A DNA stretch of 64,000 bases from Desulfobacula toluolica Tol2 (GTDB taxonomy: Bacteria > Desulfobacterota > Desulfobacteria > Desulfobacterales > Desulfobacteraceae): contig NC_018645.1 of assembly GCF_000307105.1 (NCBI RefSeq), positions 593,001-657,000 of the forward strand. The letters run 5' to 3'. A model generated the notes under the pieces. The model searched no databases, was not told the DNA's origin, and saw only the letters and a list, made by a program, of their open reading frames with translations. Position numbers and translations under genes: made by a program. Position 1 is the stretch's first letter. The number at the start of each line of letters is the position of its first letter. This document shows, one piece after another, positions 8,892 through 18,101 of this stretch.

Positions 8892-9824
8892 ATGACTAAA
8901 AATATTTTAATTATAGGCGGAAGTTATTTTGCCGGCAGATCTTTGGTGGAACATTTAGTCGTTCAAAAAGATGTAACCCTGTTTACATTTAACCGGGGAA
9001 ACATTCCCTTGAATATCAGCCGGGTTACACAGCTTCATGGTGACAGGACCGACAGTCAATCAATAAAAGATAATATTCCTACAATGGACTGGGATGTCCT
9101 GATTGATTTTTGCGGTTATGCGCCGGATGATATAAAAAAGGTGATACAATCTGTTCCTGGAAATATAAAACAGTATATCTTCATCAGTTCTGCCAGTGTG
9201 TATGATCATTCATCCATCCTTCCTCTTGACGAGACAACCCGGACGATAGAAACTCCTCAGCCGGAACTTGGAGAATACGCTGAATATGGATTAAATAAAA
9301 TCAAAGCCGAGCAGTTGCTTGAAAAAGAATGCCTTAACAGATCCATATCATGGACCATACTGCGGCCTTCAATTGTATATGGCAAATTCAACTATGCACC
9401 AAGGGAAAATTATTTTTTTGATTTGCTTGAAAAAGCCGAGCCCGTTATCCTGCCAGAGAATAATCTTGCATTGTTTAATTTTATTTTTGTAGATGATCTT
9501 GCAAAAATTATTATAAAATGCATTGAAAATCCAAGCGCCCGTAACCAGGTGTTTAATACCGTATCTCATGAGTATTTTTCATATGATACCTATGTTGCGA
9601 TGTTGGAAAAAGTGATAAACAAGAAAATTAAAACCGTTGCAATGAGTGTGGACAAAATAGTGCAGGGACGTATTCCCCTGCCTTTTCCAATTGATCAGCA
9701 CCAGGTTTATTCAGGAGCAAAACTGAATAAAGCAATCGGTTTTGAGTTTATATCATTGTTTGAGGGAATGAAAAGAACCTATGAATTTCATCAATTTTTA
9801 ATGGAAAGCAAAAGGGGGCAGTAA
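8892..9824 (+). CDS. NAD-dependent epimerase/dehydratase (extended SDR)
   Basis: 310 residues with an N-terminal Rossmann fold (ILIIGGSYFAGRSLVEHL), the acidic segment LIDFCGYAPDD, the SSASVYDHS strand and the catalytic Y-x-x-x-K in YGLNKIKAEQLL. Extended SDRs act on nucleotide sugars or similar alcohols. The glycine motif is GxxYFxGR rather than GxxGxxG, as in the atypical subgroup of this family. It sits between DUF4037 and DUF4125 with gaps of 6 bp and 1 bp. Substrate unknown. Confidence 0.85.
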   Translation: MTKNILIIGGSYFAGRSLVEHLVVQKDVTLFTFNRGNIPLNISRVTQLHGDRTDSQSIKDNIPTMDWDVLIDFCGYAPDDIKKVIQSVPGNIKQYIFISSASVYDHSSILPLDETTRTIETPQPELGEYAEYGLNKIKAEQLLEKECLNRSISWTILRPSIVYGKFNYAPRENYFFDLLEKAEPVILPENNLALFNFIFVDDLAKIIIKCIENPSARNQVFNTVSHEYFSYDTYVAMLEKVINKKIKTVAMSVDKIVQGRIPLPFPIDQHQVYSGAKLNKAIGFEFISLFEGMKRTYEFHQFLMESKRGQ

Positions 9825-9825
9825 A

Positions 9826-10413
9826 ATGGACGTGTACAAAAGAAGCAGGGAAGTTTTGATCAAAAGCATTTTAAATATAGAATTGAGTATGTTTCTTAAG
9901 GTGAATGGTGAGTCCAATGCCCCGTGCCAGGAACACCCGGATGCGTTTAGAAAAATCCGGGGAAGCATTTATGAGTTCTGGTCTGATGAAATGCTGGAAT
10001 CCTATTTCAATGATCTGGTTGTAGCGGAAAGAAGTGACAGGAATCTTGTTTTTGAAAAATATGCCAGAATGGATAACAAGATACCAAAAACCAATAATAA
10101 TCCGCTAATTGATAATATTGTTGAAATTGAACAAAAATGGCAGGAAAATTTAAAAGAGATGTATCCTGCAATTTATAATCATACCTGCCGGGACATGAAT
10201 CTGGCATCCGATGGCAGTAATTTTAAGGTTTACCTTGCAAGTGAGCTTGAAACCTATAGCGACAGAACTCTGAAAAAATATTACGACCATGTAAAAACAG
10301 CTTTTGATAAAGGAGAGAACCTTTCTGTTGAAATGCTTGGACAGTTGGCTAAAAAAAGCGGGATTGAGAGTCTTGAAAAATTAGAACAATTAATGCAGGC
10401 AGATGTGAACTAA
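9826..10413 (+). CDS. DUF4125 family protein
   Basis: 195 residues, soluble and mostly helical. Features recalled for DUF4125 are the N-terminal segment with an invariant Cys (ESNAPCQEHPDAFRKIRGS), the WSDEMLESYFNDL segment and the Cys in NHTCRDMN. No catalytic function is known. It begins 1 bp after the epimerase stop behind AAGGGGGC and its stop overlaps the next ATG by one base. The link to DUF4037 is a known genomic association and supports a shared pathway. Confidence 0.72.
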   Translation: MDVYKRSREVLIKSILNIELSMFLKVNGESNAPCQEHPDAFRKIRGSIYEFWSDEMLESYFNDLVVAERSDRNLVFEKYARMDNKIPKTNNNPLIDNIVEIEQKWQENLKEMYPAIYNHTCRDMNLASDGSNFKVYLASELETYSDRTLKKYYDHVKTAFDKGENLSVEMLGQLAKKSGIESLEKLEQLMQADVN

Positions 10414-11951
10414 TGAAATGGAATACAGGAAAAATACTTAGTAAAAGGGAATCGCTTACTCCGGATAAAACAGCCGTTATTTTTGAAGACACCCCTGTGA
10501 CGTATAAAGAACTGAACAGGGAAACAAATAGAGTTGCTCACTTTTTTCAGCAAAAAGGATTGAAAAAAGGAGATCGTATTGCTCTGGATCTTTTAAACTG
10601 CCCCGAATTTCTGGCCTGCTATTTTGCAGCAGGTAAACTGGGCTTGATCGTGGTGCCTTTGAATTACAGACTGGTAGCCCAGGAACTGAAATATCAGATT
10701 AACCAATGTAATTGCAGTCTGCTTGTGTTTAATGATAAATTCAGTGAAAATATTTACCCTGTTCGACATTCTCTGGATGTAAAAGAGGATAATTTTGTTT
10801 GTGTTACAGGTTATACGGATAAAAACCAGTGTCCTGAATGGGCTGTAGACTATCACCAAATCATTGAAAAATATCCTTTTTCCGAACCTGTTCCTGATGA
10901 AGTTATTGATTTGGATGATCCTTTTGTTATTTTGTATACATCCGGGGTTACGGGCAATCCAAAAGGAGCTGTTATCACCCACGGTCAGACTTATTTTAAA
11001 TGTTTTCAGATCATTAATTATACTGATATGCGTCAGGATGATATCTTTCATTCCCAGGCACCTTTGTGTCATTCTGCAGGGCTTGCAGCTGTGACAACGC
11101 CGGCACTGTGTCGCGGGGCAACCATTTTGATGAGATCAAAATTTGATCCTGAGAAATTTGCTTTGGATATAGAAAAATACAAGGCAACCATTGTGTTCAG
11201 TTTGACCACCATGATGCGGTTTGTCATTGATACAGGAGTCCTTGACCAAGTGGACTTAAGCAGTGTGCGTTTTGCATTTGGCGGTGGTGAAAAAACTCCT
11301 CTGGAATTTTTTGACGAGTTGGATGAAAAAGGATTGAAACTTCTCCCTGGATTCGGGCAAACTGAAAATTCAGCCATGGTTTTAATGCCCATGGATGCTC
11401 CTGAAAGCAAAAAAAAATCAGCAGGCCTGCCTAATTTTTTTACGGATTTATGGATACAAAATGAAAAGGGTGAAAAGCTTGCTCCAGGTGAAATAGGTCA
11501 GATAGTTGCCATGGGTCCTAATGTGATGGAAGGGTACTGGAACATGCCGGAAGAAACCAAAAATACCATAATTGATAATGTGCTGTATACAGGAGATCTT
11601 GGCTATCTTGACGAGGATGGATATCTTTATATCGTTGACAGGGTAAAGGATATGTATCGAAGCGGTGCTGAAAATGTTTACCCGGCAGAAGTGGAAGCGG
11701 TTTTGATGGAACACCCTAAAATAAGGAGAGTGGCCATTGTAGGTGTTCCTGATGAAAAATGGGGAGAAACCGGAAAAGCTTTTATTGTCTGTTATCAAGG
11801 TGAGACGATCAGCTATGAAGAGGTGTTGTCGTTTTTAGAGGGCAAACTTGCCAGGTTTAAATTTCCAAAAACGATTCAACTGCTTGATTCAATGCCGGTA
11901 ACAGTGACGGGCAAGTTGAAAAAAGCGGTGTTAAAAGAGGAATTTTGTTGA
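10413..11951 (+). CDS. AMP-forming acyl-CoA synthetase/ligase
   Basis: 512 residues. ANL-superfamily motifs are in order: YTSGVTGNPKGAVITH (A3 loop), GFGQTENSAMV (A5), YTGDLGYLDEDGYL (A7), DRVKDMYRSGAENVYP (A8) and the C-terminal catalytic Lys in TVTGKLKKAVL. It makes an acyl-adenylate and then an acyl-CoA. It is the last gene of the DUF4037/epimerase/DUF4125 group (1-bp overlap). It could serve the acyl-CoA pathway at the window start (a CaiC-like role) or activate a product of its own operon; sequence does not decide. Confidence 0.88.
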   Translation: MKWNTGKILSKRESLTPDKTAVIFEDTPVTYKELNRETNRVAHFFQQKGLKKGDRIALDLLNCPEFLACYFAAGKLGLIVVPLNYRLVAQELKYQINQCNCSLLVFNDKFSENIYPVRHSLDVKEDNFVCVTGYTDKNQCPEWAVDYHQIIEKYPFSEPVPDEVIDLDDPFVILYTSGVTGNPKGAVITHGQTYFKCFQIINYTDMRQDDIFHSQAPLCHSAGLAAVTTPALCRGATILMRSKFDPEKFALDIEKYKATIVFSLTTMMRFVIDTGVLDQVDLSSVRFAFGGGEKTPLEFFDELDEKGLKLLPGFGQTENSAMVLMPMDAPESKKKSAGLPNFFTDLWIQNEKGEKLAPGEIGQIVAMGPNVMEGYWNMPEETKNTIIDNVLYTGDLGYLDEDGYLYIVDRVKDMYRSGAENVYPAEVEAVLMEHPKIRRVAIVGVPDEKWGETGKAFIVCYQGETISYEEVLSFLEGKLARFKFPKTIQLLDSMPVTVTGKLKKAVLKEEFC

Positions 11952-12124
11952 AGAAAAAAAAAGGCCTTTGATATAAAATTACTTATGGTGGAAGATGTCC
12001 ATCATATGATGATAACTTTTTTTAAGAAAGCTGGTATTGCCGGGAAAAATGTGAGACTGTTTTTTGTTTTCAGGGCTGCAGGATTTGATATTGTATTGGT
12101 AGTTATCATTCTTGGAGATTGCAG

Positions 12125-12144
12125 GCAGCAAAACGCTGCTTTTT
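12125..12144 (+). terminator. Small intrinsic terminator before sucC
   Basis: GCAGC (12125-12129), a five-base loop AAAAC, GCTGC (12135-12139), then five T. It ends the acyl-CoA-ligase transcript 24 bp before sucC. The stem is only 5 bp, so it is moderate. The rest of the 216-bp gap holds a TATGGTGGA / TCCATCATA hairpin (11984-12006) and no gene. Confidence 0.45.
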
Positions 12145-12167
12145 AAAAGAAAATTCAAGGAAATAAA

Positions 12168-13328
12168 ATGAAAATACATGAATATCAGGCAAAGGAACTT
12201 TTTAGAAAATATAATGTTCCTGTTGCTGAAAGCTGTGTTGCTTTTTCAAAAGAAGAAGCTTTGAAGGCTGCAAATGATCTTGGCGTTTTCCCCGTGGTGA
12301 TCAAGGCTCAGATTCATGCCGGAGGAAGGGGGAAAGGAGGCGGTGTGAAGCTTGCTGCAAATCAGGAACAGGTATTAACAATTGCCGATCAATTTCTTGG
12401 AATGAGGCTGGTTACCCATCAGACAGGGCCTGAAGGAAAGATAGTAAGAAAGGTCTTGGTTGAAGCCGGTCAGAGTATTGACAAAGAGTTTTATTTGAGT
12501 CTCCTGGTTGACAGGCATACTGAAAAAATTGTGATCATGGCAAGTCAGGCCGGTGGCATCGATATTGAGGATGTTGCGCAAAAAACACCTGAAAAAATCT
12601 TCAAGGTGTATGTGGACCCGCTTTTAGGCATACAAGGGTATCAATTACGGGAAGTTGGATTTCGCCTTGGCTTTCCCGCTCCCGCGATGAAACAGCTGTA
12701 TGGATTGTTGTTCAATCTTTACAAGTTTTTTGTGGAAAATGATGCTTCTCTTGTTGAAATAAACCCTTTAATCCTTACTTCGGAAGGGGTGGTACTGGCT
12801 TTGGATGCCAAAGTGGATTTTGATTCAAATGCCCTTTACCGGCACAAGGATATTCTGGAATTAAGGGATCTTGACGAGGAAGATCCACTGGAAGTGGAAG
12901 CTTCCAAGTACAACCTTAATTATGTCAACCTTGACGGCAATGTTGGCAATATTGTCAATGGAGCAGGTCTGGCAATGGCCACTATGGACATCATAAAGAA
13001 TGCAGGTGCTGCTCCTGCTAATTTTATGGATGTCGGCGGAGGAGCAACTTCCGAACAGGTTGAAAATGCCTTCCGCATTATCCTGGCCGATCCCAAGGTA
13101 AAAGCCATATTGATCAATATCTTTGGTGGTATTTTAAGGTGTGATATTTTTGCAAAAGGCGTTGTGGATGCGGTTAAAAAAACAGGGATCAGCGTTCCTG
13201 TTGTGGTTCGCATGAGGGGCACGAATATGGATGAGGGAAAGAAAATCCTGATTGATTCCGGACTCAATTTCATTAATGCTTTTGATCTTTCCGATGCTGC
13301 TGCTAAAATTGCAGCAGCAGTCAACTAA
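12168..13328 (+). CDS. sucC: Succinyl-CoA synthetase, beta subunit
   Basis: 386 residues, standard SucC length. It has the opening MKIHEYQAKELFRKYNVPV, an ATP-grasp domain with the Gly-rich AGGRGKGGGVKL, the acidic metal site VEINPL and the C-terminal CoA-ligase segment with VGNIVNGAGLAMATMD and FGGILRCDIFA. With SucD it interconverts succinyl-CoA and succinate with nucleotide phosphorylation. It is 12 bp from sucD and followed by frdCAB, so succinate made here feeds the next enzyme. Confidence 0.97.
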   Translation: MKIHEYQAKELFRKYNVPVAESCVAFSKEEALKAANDLGVFPVVIKAQIHAGGRGKGGGVKLAANQEQVLTIADQFLGMRLVTHQTGPEGKIVRKVLVEAGQSIDKEFYLSLLVDRHTEKIVIMASQAGGIDIEDVAQKTPEKIFKVYVDPLLGIQGYQLREVGFRLGFPAPAMKQLYGLLFNLYKFFVENDASLVEINPLILTSEGVVLALDAKVDFDSNALYRHKDILELRDLDEEDPLEVEASKYNLNYVNLDGNVGNIVNGAGLAMATMDIIKNAGAAPANFMDVGGGATSEQVENAFRIILADPKVKAILINIFGGILRCDIFAKGVVDAVKKTGISVPVVVRMRGTNMDEGKKILIDSGLNFINAFDLSDAAAKIAAAVN

Positions 13329-13340
13329 AGGAGATTTGTT

Positions 13341-14213
13341 GTGAGTATATTTATAGATAAAAACACAAAGCTTTTAGTTCAGGGAATAACCGGAAAGGAA
13401 GGCCGTTTTCATGCAAGACACTGCGTTAACTATGGTACAAATGTTGTGGCAGGCATAACGCCGGGTAAGGGAGGACAGAAAATGGATGAGGTGCCGGTTT
13501 TTAATACGGTCAGCCAGGCAGTTCTGGAGACAGGTGCCAATGCCAGTATCATCTTTGTTCCTCCGCCATTTGGAGCTGATGCCATAATAGAAGCGGCAGA
13601 TGCAGGAATAGATCTTATTATTACCATTACGGAAGGTATTCCCATTCTGGATATGGTAAAAGTGAAAAATTATCTTGCAACAAAGGCATGCCGTCTTATC
13701 GGCCCCAATTGCCCCGGTATTATTTCTCCTGATGTTTGCAAAATCGGCATTATGCCGGGTAAGATTCATAAAAAAGGAACTATCGGCGTGGTGTCTCGAT
13801 CAGGAACATTGACTTATGAGGTTGTTGATCAATTGACAAGCGGGGGGATGGGTCAGTCTACATGCATTGGCATAGGGGGTGATCCGGTGAACGGGACCAG
13901 CTTTATAGATGTGCTGGCCGCGTTTGAAGAGGATGACGAAACTACAGGGATCGTCATTGTTGGAGAGATTGGTGGAAATACTGAAGAAGAAGCAGCAGCA
14001 TATATAAAGGAAAATCTGACAAAACCGGTAGTTGGCTTTATTGCAGGACTGACAGCACCTCCCGGCAGAAGAATGGGACATGCCGGAGCAATTATTTCAG
14101 GTTCCAGTGGTACGGGCGCAGCAAAAATTCAGGCCTTCAGGGACAATGGTATTCATGTCTGTGAAAACCTGGGAAAAATCGGTCGGATTTGTAAAGATGT
14201 ATTTTTAGCGTAA
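13341..14213 (+). CDS. sucD: Succinyl-CoA synthetase, alpha subunit
   Basis: 290 residues from a GTG start behind AAAGGAGA. It has the CoA-binding Rossmann domain ([16 protein letters not shown]), the [10 protein letters not shown] segment and the active-site phospho-histidine loop [15 protein letters not shown]. Partner of SucC; the reaction is reversible and the direction depends on metabolism. It is cotranscribed with sucC and probably with frdC, which begins 17 bp after its stop behind AAAGGAGG. Confidence 0.97.
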   Translation: MSIFIDKNTKLLVQGITGKEGRFHARHCVNYGTNVVAGITPGKGGQKMDEVPVFNTVSQAVLETGANASIIFVPPPFGADAIIEAADAGIDLIITITEGIPILDMVKVKNYLATKACRLIGPNCPGIISPDVCKIGIMPGKIHKKGTIGVVSRSGTLTYEVVDQLTSGGMGQSTCIGIGGDPVNGTSFIDVLAAFEEDDETTGIVIVGEIGGNTEEEAAAYIKENLTKPVVGFIAGLTAPPGRRMGHAGAIISGSSGTGAAKIQAFRDNGIHVCENLGKIGRICKDVFLA

Positions 14214-14230
14214 CCTAAAGGAGGTTGAAT

Positions 14231-15154
14231 TTGGACAGTTACATTATTGAATCAAATAAGAAAAAGAGCAGAATGCCGGCAAGACTTGATCTTGTCCAGA
14301 GCGGCACAGGCTTGATTCTGGGCGTGTTCATATGGATGCATTTGCTTTTTGACAGCAGTATTATATTGGGAAAAGGAGCTTTTCATTTTGTATCAAAAAA
14401 TTTGGAGCTTGCTTTTCTTTCAGATACAGGTCATGGGTTTCCCATCGCAGTTTTTTTTGCCGTTATAGTCATAGGCACCTTATTTATTATTCATGCTATG
14501 CTCGGGGTCAGAAAGTTTCCCATTTCCTGGAAGCAGCATCGGATCATAAGAGATCAGATGCAGATGATGAACCATAGTGAAACAAATCTTTGGTATATAC
14601 AAGTTGTGACAGGATTTATCATGTTTTTCGCAGGATCAGTCCATTTGTATGTGATGTTTGCCAATCCAGGCAGCATTGATCCTTATTTGTCAGCAGACAG
14701 GATTGTTTCAGGGCATATGTGGCCTTTGTATCTTGTTTTGCTTGTCAGTGTTGTGCTTCACGGTAACATCGGCCTTTACCGGCTGTGTATGAAATGGGGA
14801 TGGTTTGCAGGCAAGGATGCAAGAAAGTCAAGAAAAACATTGCAGACATTGAAAAACAGGTTGATCATGTTTTACTTGACCATCGGTATTTTAGGGTTAT
14901 TGGTTTTTGTTGTGATTGGTATCAATCACAGGGATAACGTCGGGGAAAGATATGCCGCTCATGCGACAGCTATTGAACAGGTTCATGCAATGGAAGATAC
15001 CCGGGAATCCGAAGGAGTTCAGACTCTGGAAGAAAGCCAGGAGCCGGAAGAAAGTCCGGTAGTGGAAGATAACCAGGACTTGGAAGAAAGCCCGGCAATG
15101 GAAGAAAGCCAGGAGTTGGAAGAGAGTCAACCTGTTGAAGAATCTCATGAATAA
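14231..15154 (+). CDS. frdC: Fumarate reductase/succinate dehydrogenase cytochrome b subunit
   Basis: Closely resembles the di-haem FrdC of Wolinella succinogenes: KKSRMPARLD opening, conserved membrane histidines, FFAGSVHLYVMF, MWPLYLVLL and LYRLCMKWGWFAG, with five membrane helices. Start: TTG 14225 directly abuts the AAAGGAGG and is too close; TTG 14231, 6 bp from it, is the better start, giving 307 residues. The Wolinella protein is about 256 residues; the extra C-terminal ~50 are an acidic Glu/Ser repeat not seen in the family. It anchors FrdAB and links them to menaquinone. Confidence 0.93.
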   Translation: MDSYIIESNKKKSRMPARLDLVQSGTGLILGVFIWMHLLFDSSIILGKGAFHFVSKNLELAFLSDTGHGFPIAVFFAVIVIGTLFIIHAMLGVRKFPISWKQHRIIRDQMQMMNHSETNLWYIQVVTGFIMFFAGSVHLYVMFANPGSIDPYLSADRIVSGHMWPLYLVLLVSVVLHGNIGLYRLCMKWGWFAGKDARKSRKTLQTLKNRLIMFYLTIGILGLLVFVVIGINHRDNVGERYAAHATAIEQVHAMEDTRESEGVQTLEESQEPEESPVVEDNQDLEESPAMEESQELEESQPVEESHE

Positions 15155-15166
15155 GGGGACATCTAA

Positions 15167-17137
15167 ATGAAAGTCATATATACGGATTCACTTGTAATCG
15201 GCGGTGGCCTGGCAGGCCTTAGAGTAGCCATCGCGTCCATGCAAAGAGGGTATGATACCATCGTCCTTTCTTTGATTCCTGCCAAGCGGTCTCACTCTGC
15301 AGCAGCCCAGGGCGGTATGCAGGCAAGCCTGGGTGCATGCATTAAAGGAGAAGGGGACGATGAAGAAGTCCATTTTGCAGACACGGTAAAAGGAAGCGAC
15401 TGGGGATGCGATCAGAATGTAGCAAGAGCTTTTGTGAATACATCTCCCAAGGCTATCCGGCAGCTTGCTGCCTGGGGAGTACCCTGGTCAAGGGTCAGAG
15501 AGGGAGATCATGACGTGGTGATTAACGGTAAAAAAGTCACCATTACCGAAAAAGCAGAATCACACGGCCTGATTATGGCCCGGGATTTTGGCGGAACAAA
15601 GAAATGGCGAACCTGTTATACCTCTGACGGCGCAGGTCATACCATGCTTTATGCCATGGATAACAAAGCCATTCAGATGGGCATTCCGGTTCATGAAAGA
15701 AAAGAAGCCCTGGCCCTGATCCATGAAGACGGTGTATGTTATGGTGCCATTGTAAGAGATCTTATCACAGGTGAGTTGATCGCTTATGTAGCCAAGGCAA
15801 CAACCGTTGCTACCGGCGGTTACGGAAGGCTTTATGCCATTACAACCAATGCGGTGATTTCCGAAGGCATTGGAAATGCCATTGCTCTTGAAACAGGCGT
15901 TGCAACTCTTGGAAATATGGAAGCTGTGCAGTTTCACCCTACTGCCATTGTACCGGTCGGGATTCTCACCACTGAAGGATGCCGGGGTGACGGCGGCCTG
16001 CTTCTGGACAAAGATGGATACAGGTTTATGCCGGATTATGAACCTGATAAAAAAGAGCTGGCCTCCAGGGACGTTGTGTCACGCAGAATGACGGAACATA
16101 TGAGAAAAGGCAAAGGAGTGCCCTCTCGTTACGGTGATCATCTCTGGCTGGATATCCGTTTGCTGGGCCGTCCTCATATTGAAAAGAATTTAAGAGAAGT
16201 CAAAGAGATCTGTGAATACTTTTTAGGAATTGATCCGGTTGAAGAATTGATTCCGGTCAGACCCACACAGCATTATTCTATGGGCGGTATAAGAACCAAG
16301 CCGACAGGTGAAAGTCCGACTCTCAAGGGCCTTTTTTCCGCAGGTGAAGCAGCTTGCTGGGATATGCACGGATTTAACCGTCTGGGCGGAAATTCCGTTG
16401 CGGAAACCGTTGTGGCAGGAATGATTGTCGGGGAATATGTGGCTGATTACTGCGCTGCAAATTCATTGAATATCAGCACAACCACCATTGAGCATTTCAT
16501 GAAACAGGAAGAAAAGAAAATTACAGATCTTCTGGTCAGGGATTTTGGCGAGAACCCCTTCCAGTTAAAAGCTGAAATGCAGAAGATTATGATGGACAAA
16601 GTCGGAATTTTCAGAAATGGTGAAGATCTTGAACAGGCAGTTGAAGAATTGAAAGTCTTAAACCAGCGGGCAAAAAACATTGCTTTGAGAAATCGGATCA
16701 GCTCGTCTAATCCTGAGTTGGTTGAAGCCATCCGTGTGCCGAAAATGATAAAACTTGCCCAGTGTGTGGCCTATGGAGCCATGCTCAGAACCGAGAGCCG
16801 CGGTGCCCATTCCAGGGAAGATTATCCTGAAAGAAATGACAAAGAGTGGTTAAAAAGAACCCTTACAACATGGAAAGACGAGTCAGCAGATCTTCCTGAA
16901 ATCGAATATGAAGAGCTGGATATCATGAAAATGGAAATGCCTCCGGGATCAAGGGGCTATGGTGTTGACAATACTGTGCATCATCCTGATACCGCTAAAC
17001 GGGAACAGGAAATTGAAGAGATCAAGAAAGCCAATCCGGGTGCAGACAGGTTTGAACTTCAGAAGTTGTTGAATCCAATTACTATTCCAGAAAAATTCAA
17101 AGGTAAAAATGAGCGTATAGGCAGGGGGTTTAAATAA
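15167..17137 (+). CDS. frdA: Fumarate reductase/succinate dehydrogenase flavoprotein subunit
   Basis: 656 residues, the same length as Wolinella FrdA. It has the FAD Rossmann opening [14 protein letters not shown], the covalent-FAD histidine segment [16 protein letters not shown], the capping-domain substrate loop [20 protein letters not shown], and [16 protein letters not shown]. It interconverts succinate and fumarate at the cytoplasmic side. In a complete oxidiser the likely direction is succinate oxidation, although this subtype is named fumarate reductase. Its stop overlaps the frdB start by one base. Confidence 0.96.
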   Translation: MKVIYTDSLVIGGGLAGLRVAIASMQRGYDTIVLSLIPAKRSHSAAAQGGMQASLGACIKGEGDDEEVHFADTVKGSDWGCDQNVARAFVNTSPKAIRQLAAWGVPWSRVREGDHDVVINGKKVTITEKAESHGLIMARDFGGTKKWRTCYTSDGAGHTMLYAMDNKAIQMGIPVHERKEALALIHEDGVCYGAIVRDLITGELIAYVAKATTVATGGYGRLYAITTNAVISEGIGNAIALETGVATLGNMEAVQFHPTAIVPVGILTTEGCRGDGGLLLDKDGYRFMPDYEPDKKELASRDVVSRRMTEHMRKGKGVPSRYGDHLWLDIRLLGRPHIEKNLREVKEICEYFLGIDPVEELIPVRPTQHYSMGGIRTKPTGESPTLKGLFSAGEAACWDMHGFNRLGGNSVAETVVAGMIVGEYVADYCAANSLNISTTTIEHFMKQEEKKITDLLVRDFGENPFQLKAEMQKIMMDKVGIFRNGEDLEQAVEELKVLNQRAKNIALRNRISSSNPELVEAIRVPKMIKLAQCVAYGAMLRTESRGAHSREDYPERNDKEWLKRTLTTWKDESADLPEIEYEELDIMKMEMPPGSRGYGVDNTVHHPDTAKREQEIEEIKKANPGADRFELQKLLNPITIPEKFKGKNERIGRGFK

Positions 17138-17871
17138 TGAGTGAACAAGAAAGAATCCTGAAATTTCAAGTATTTAGATATAATCCCCAGAAAAAGGGCG
17201 ACAAGCCCCGCATGGTAACCTATGAGGTTACCGAAGCCCCTGGGATGACGGTTTTTATTGCATTGAACGAGATTCGAGAACAGCAGGATCCGTCTTTTCA
17301 GTTTGATTTTGTCTGCCGGGCGGGCATCTGCGGATCATGTGCCATGGTGATTAACGGTCAGCCGACCCTTGCATGCAGAACCCTGACCTCAAATTATAAA
17401 GACGGTGAGATTAAACTTCTGCCCTTGCCCGGATTTGAACTGATCGGAGATCTTTCAGTCAATACTGGCAAATTCATGCGGGCCATGTCCGAACGAGTAG
17501 AGTCCTGGATACATGACACCAATGCGGATGATGTGAATTTTGATAAACTTGAAGAGCGCATGGACCCGGATGTGGCAGATCAAATTTATGAGCTTGAACG
17601 GTGTGTTGAATGCGGTTGCTGTGTATCTGCCTGTGCTACCAAACGAATGAGACCGGATTTTTTATCTGCAGTAGGATTTATGCGTCTGGCACGGTATGCA
17701 CTTGATCCAAGGGATAAACGCTCTGATGAAGAATTTTATGAAATCATTGGTGATGATGACGGCGTGTTTGGCTGCATGACCCTTTTGGGATGTGAAGACT
17801 ATTGCCCCAAGGATTTGCCTCATCAGACACAGATAGCTTATCTGAGAAGGAAAATGAGCTTGATCAGTTAG
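17137..17871 (+). CDS. frdB: Fumarate reductase/succinate dehydrogenase iron-sulfur subunit
   Basis: 244 residues. It has the plant-ferredoxin [2Fe-2S] segment CRAGICGSCAMVINGQP with a distal Cys in LACRT, then CVECGCCVSAC and CMTLLGCEDYCPKDLP for the [4Fe-4S] and [3Fe-4S] clusters. It carries electrons between FrdA and the haems of FrdC. It is the last gene of the sucCD-frdCAB unit, closed by a strong terminator. Confidence 0.96.
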   Translation: MSEQERILKFQVFRYNPQKKGDKPRMVTYEVTEAPGMTVFIALNEIREQQDPSFQFDFVCRAGICGSCAMVINGQPTLACRTLTSNYKDGEIKLLPLPGFELIGDLSVNTGKFMRAMSERVESWIHDTNADDVNFDKLEERMDPDVADQIYELERCVECGCCVSACATKRMRPDFLSAVGFMRLARYALDPRDKRSDEEFYEIIGDDDGVFGCMTLLGCEDYCPKDLPHQTQIAYLRRKMSLIS

Positions 17872-17937
17872 AGATTAAAAAGATAAGATAAGTCAAATAA
17901 GACAAGTCAAATAAAATAAGTCAAAAAAAATTAAGAC

Positions 17938-17978
17938 CAGGCAGCAGGCAGTCAATGCTTTGCTGCCTGTTGTATTTT
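17938..17978 (+). terminator. Intrinsic terminator of the sucCD-frdCAB unit
   Basis: CAGGCAGCA (17938-17946) pairs perfectly with TGCTGCCTG (17961-17969) across a 14-base loop and is followed by a T-rich stretch. Just before it (17890-17925) the motif AAGTCAAAT occurs about three times in a degenerate tandem. Confidence 0.75.
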
Positions 17979-18005
17979 ATATGAAAATCGTGTAAATCCA
18001 ATCGA

Positions 18006-18101
18006 GACTTTCAATCGTTGTTGCGGGCAAACCAGGATGACCAGATTGTTGTAAAAAATGGCCAGGTTTGCCCGTGGCAGTTATATAGAGGTAAGAACAA
18101 A
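18006..18101 (+). promoter_or_regulatory. Structured leader of the class I fumarase gene (element copy 1)
   Basis: It begins GACTTTCAATCGTTGTTG (18006-18023) and holds a perfect 10-bp inverted repeat, CGGGCAAACC (18024-18033) with GGTTTGCCCG (18065-18074). The same 5' block recurs, with a compatible inner helix, at 37451 and 61659, each time shortly before a start codon. It could be a cis-regulatory RNA or an operator; I do not recognise a named class. Confidence 0.5.

Noticed and set aside
11979-12179. 66-codon minus-strand frame before sucC
   Set aside because: It overlaps the sucC ribosome site and terminator, has no ribosome site and resembles nothing.
18018-18101. Longer class I fumarase start from TTG 18018
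   Set aside because: It would translate the leader's inverted repeat; ATG 18102 gives the family's normal length.
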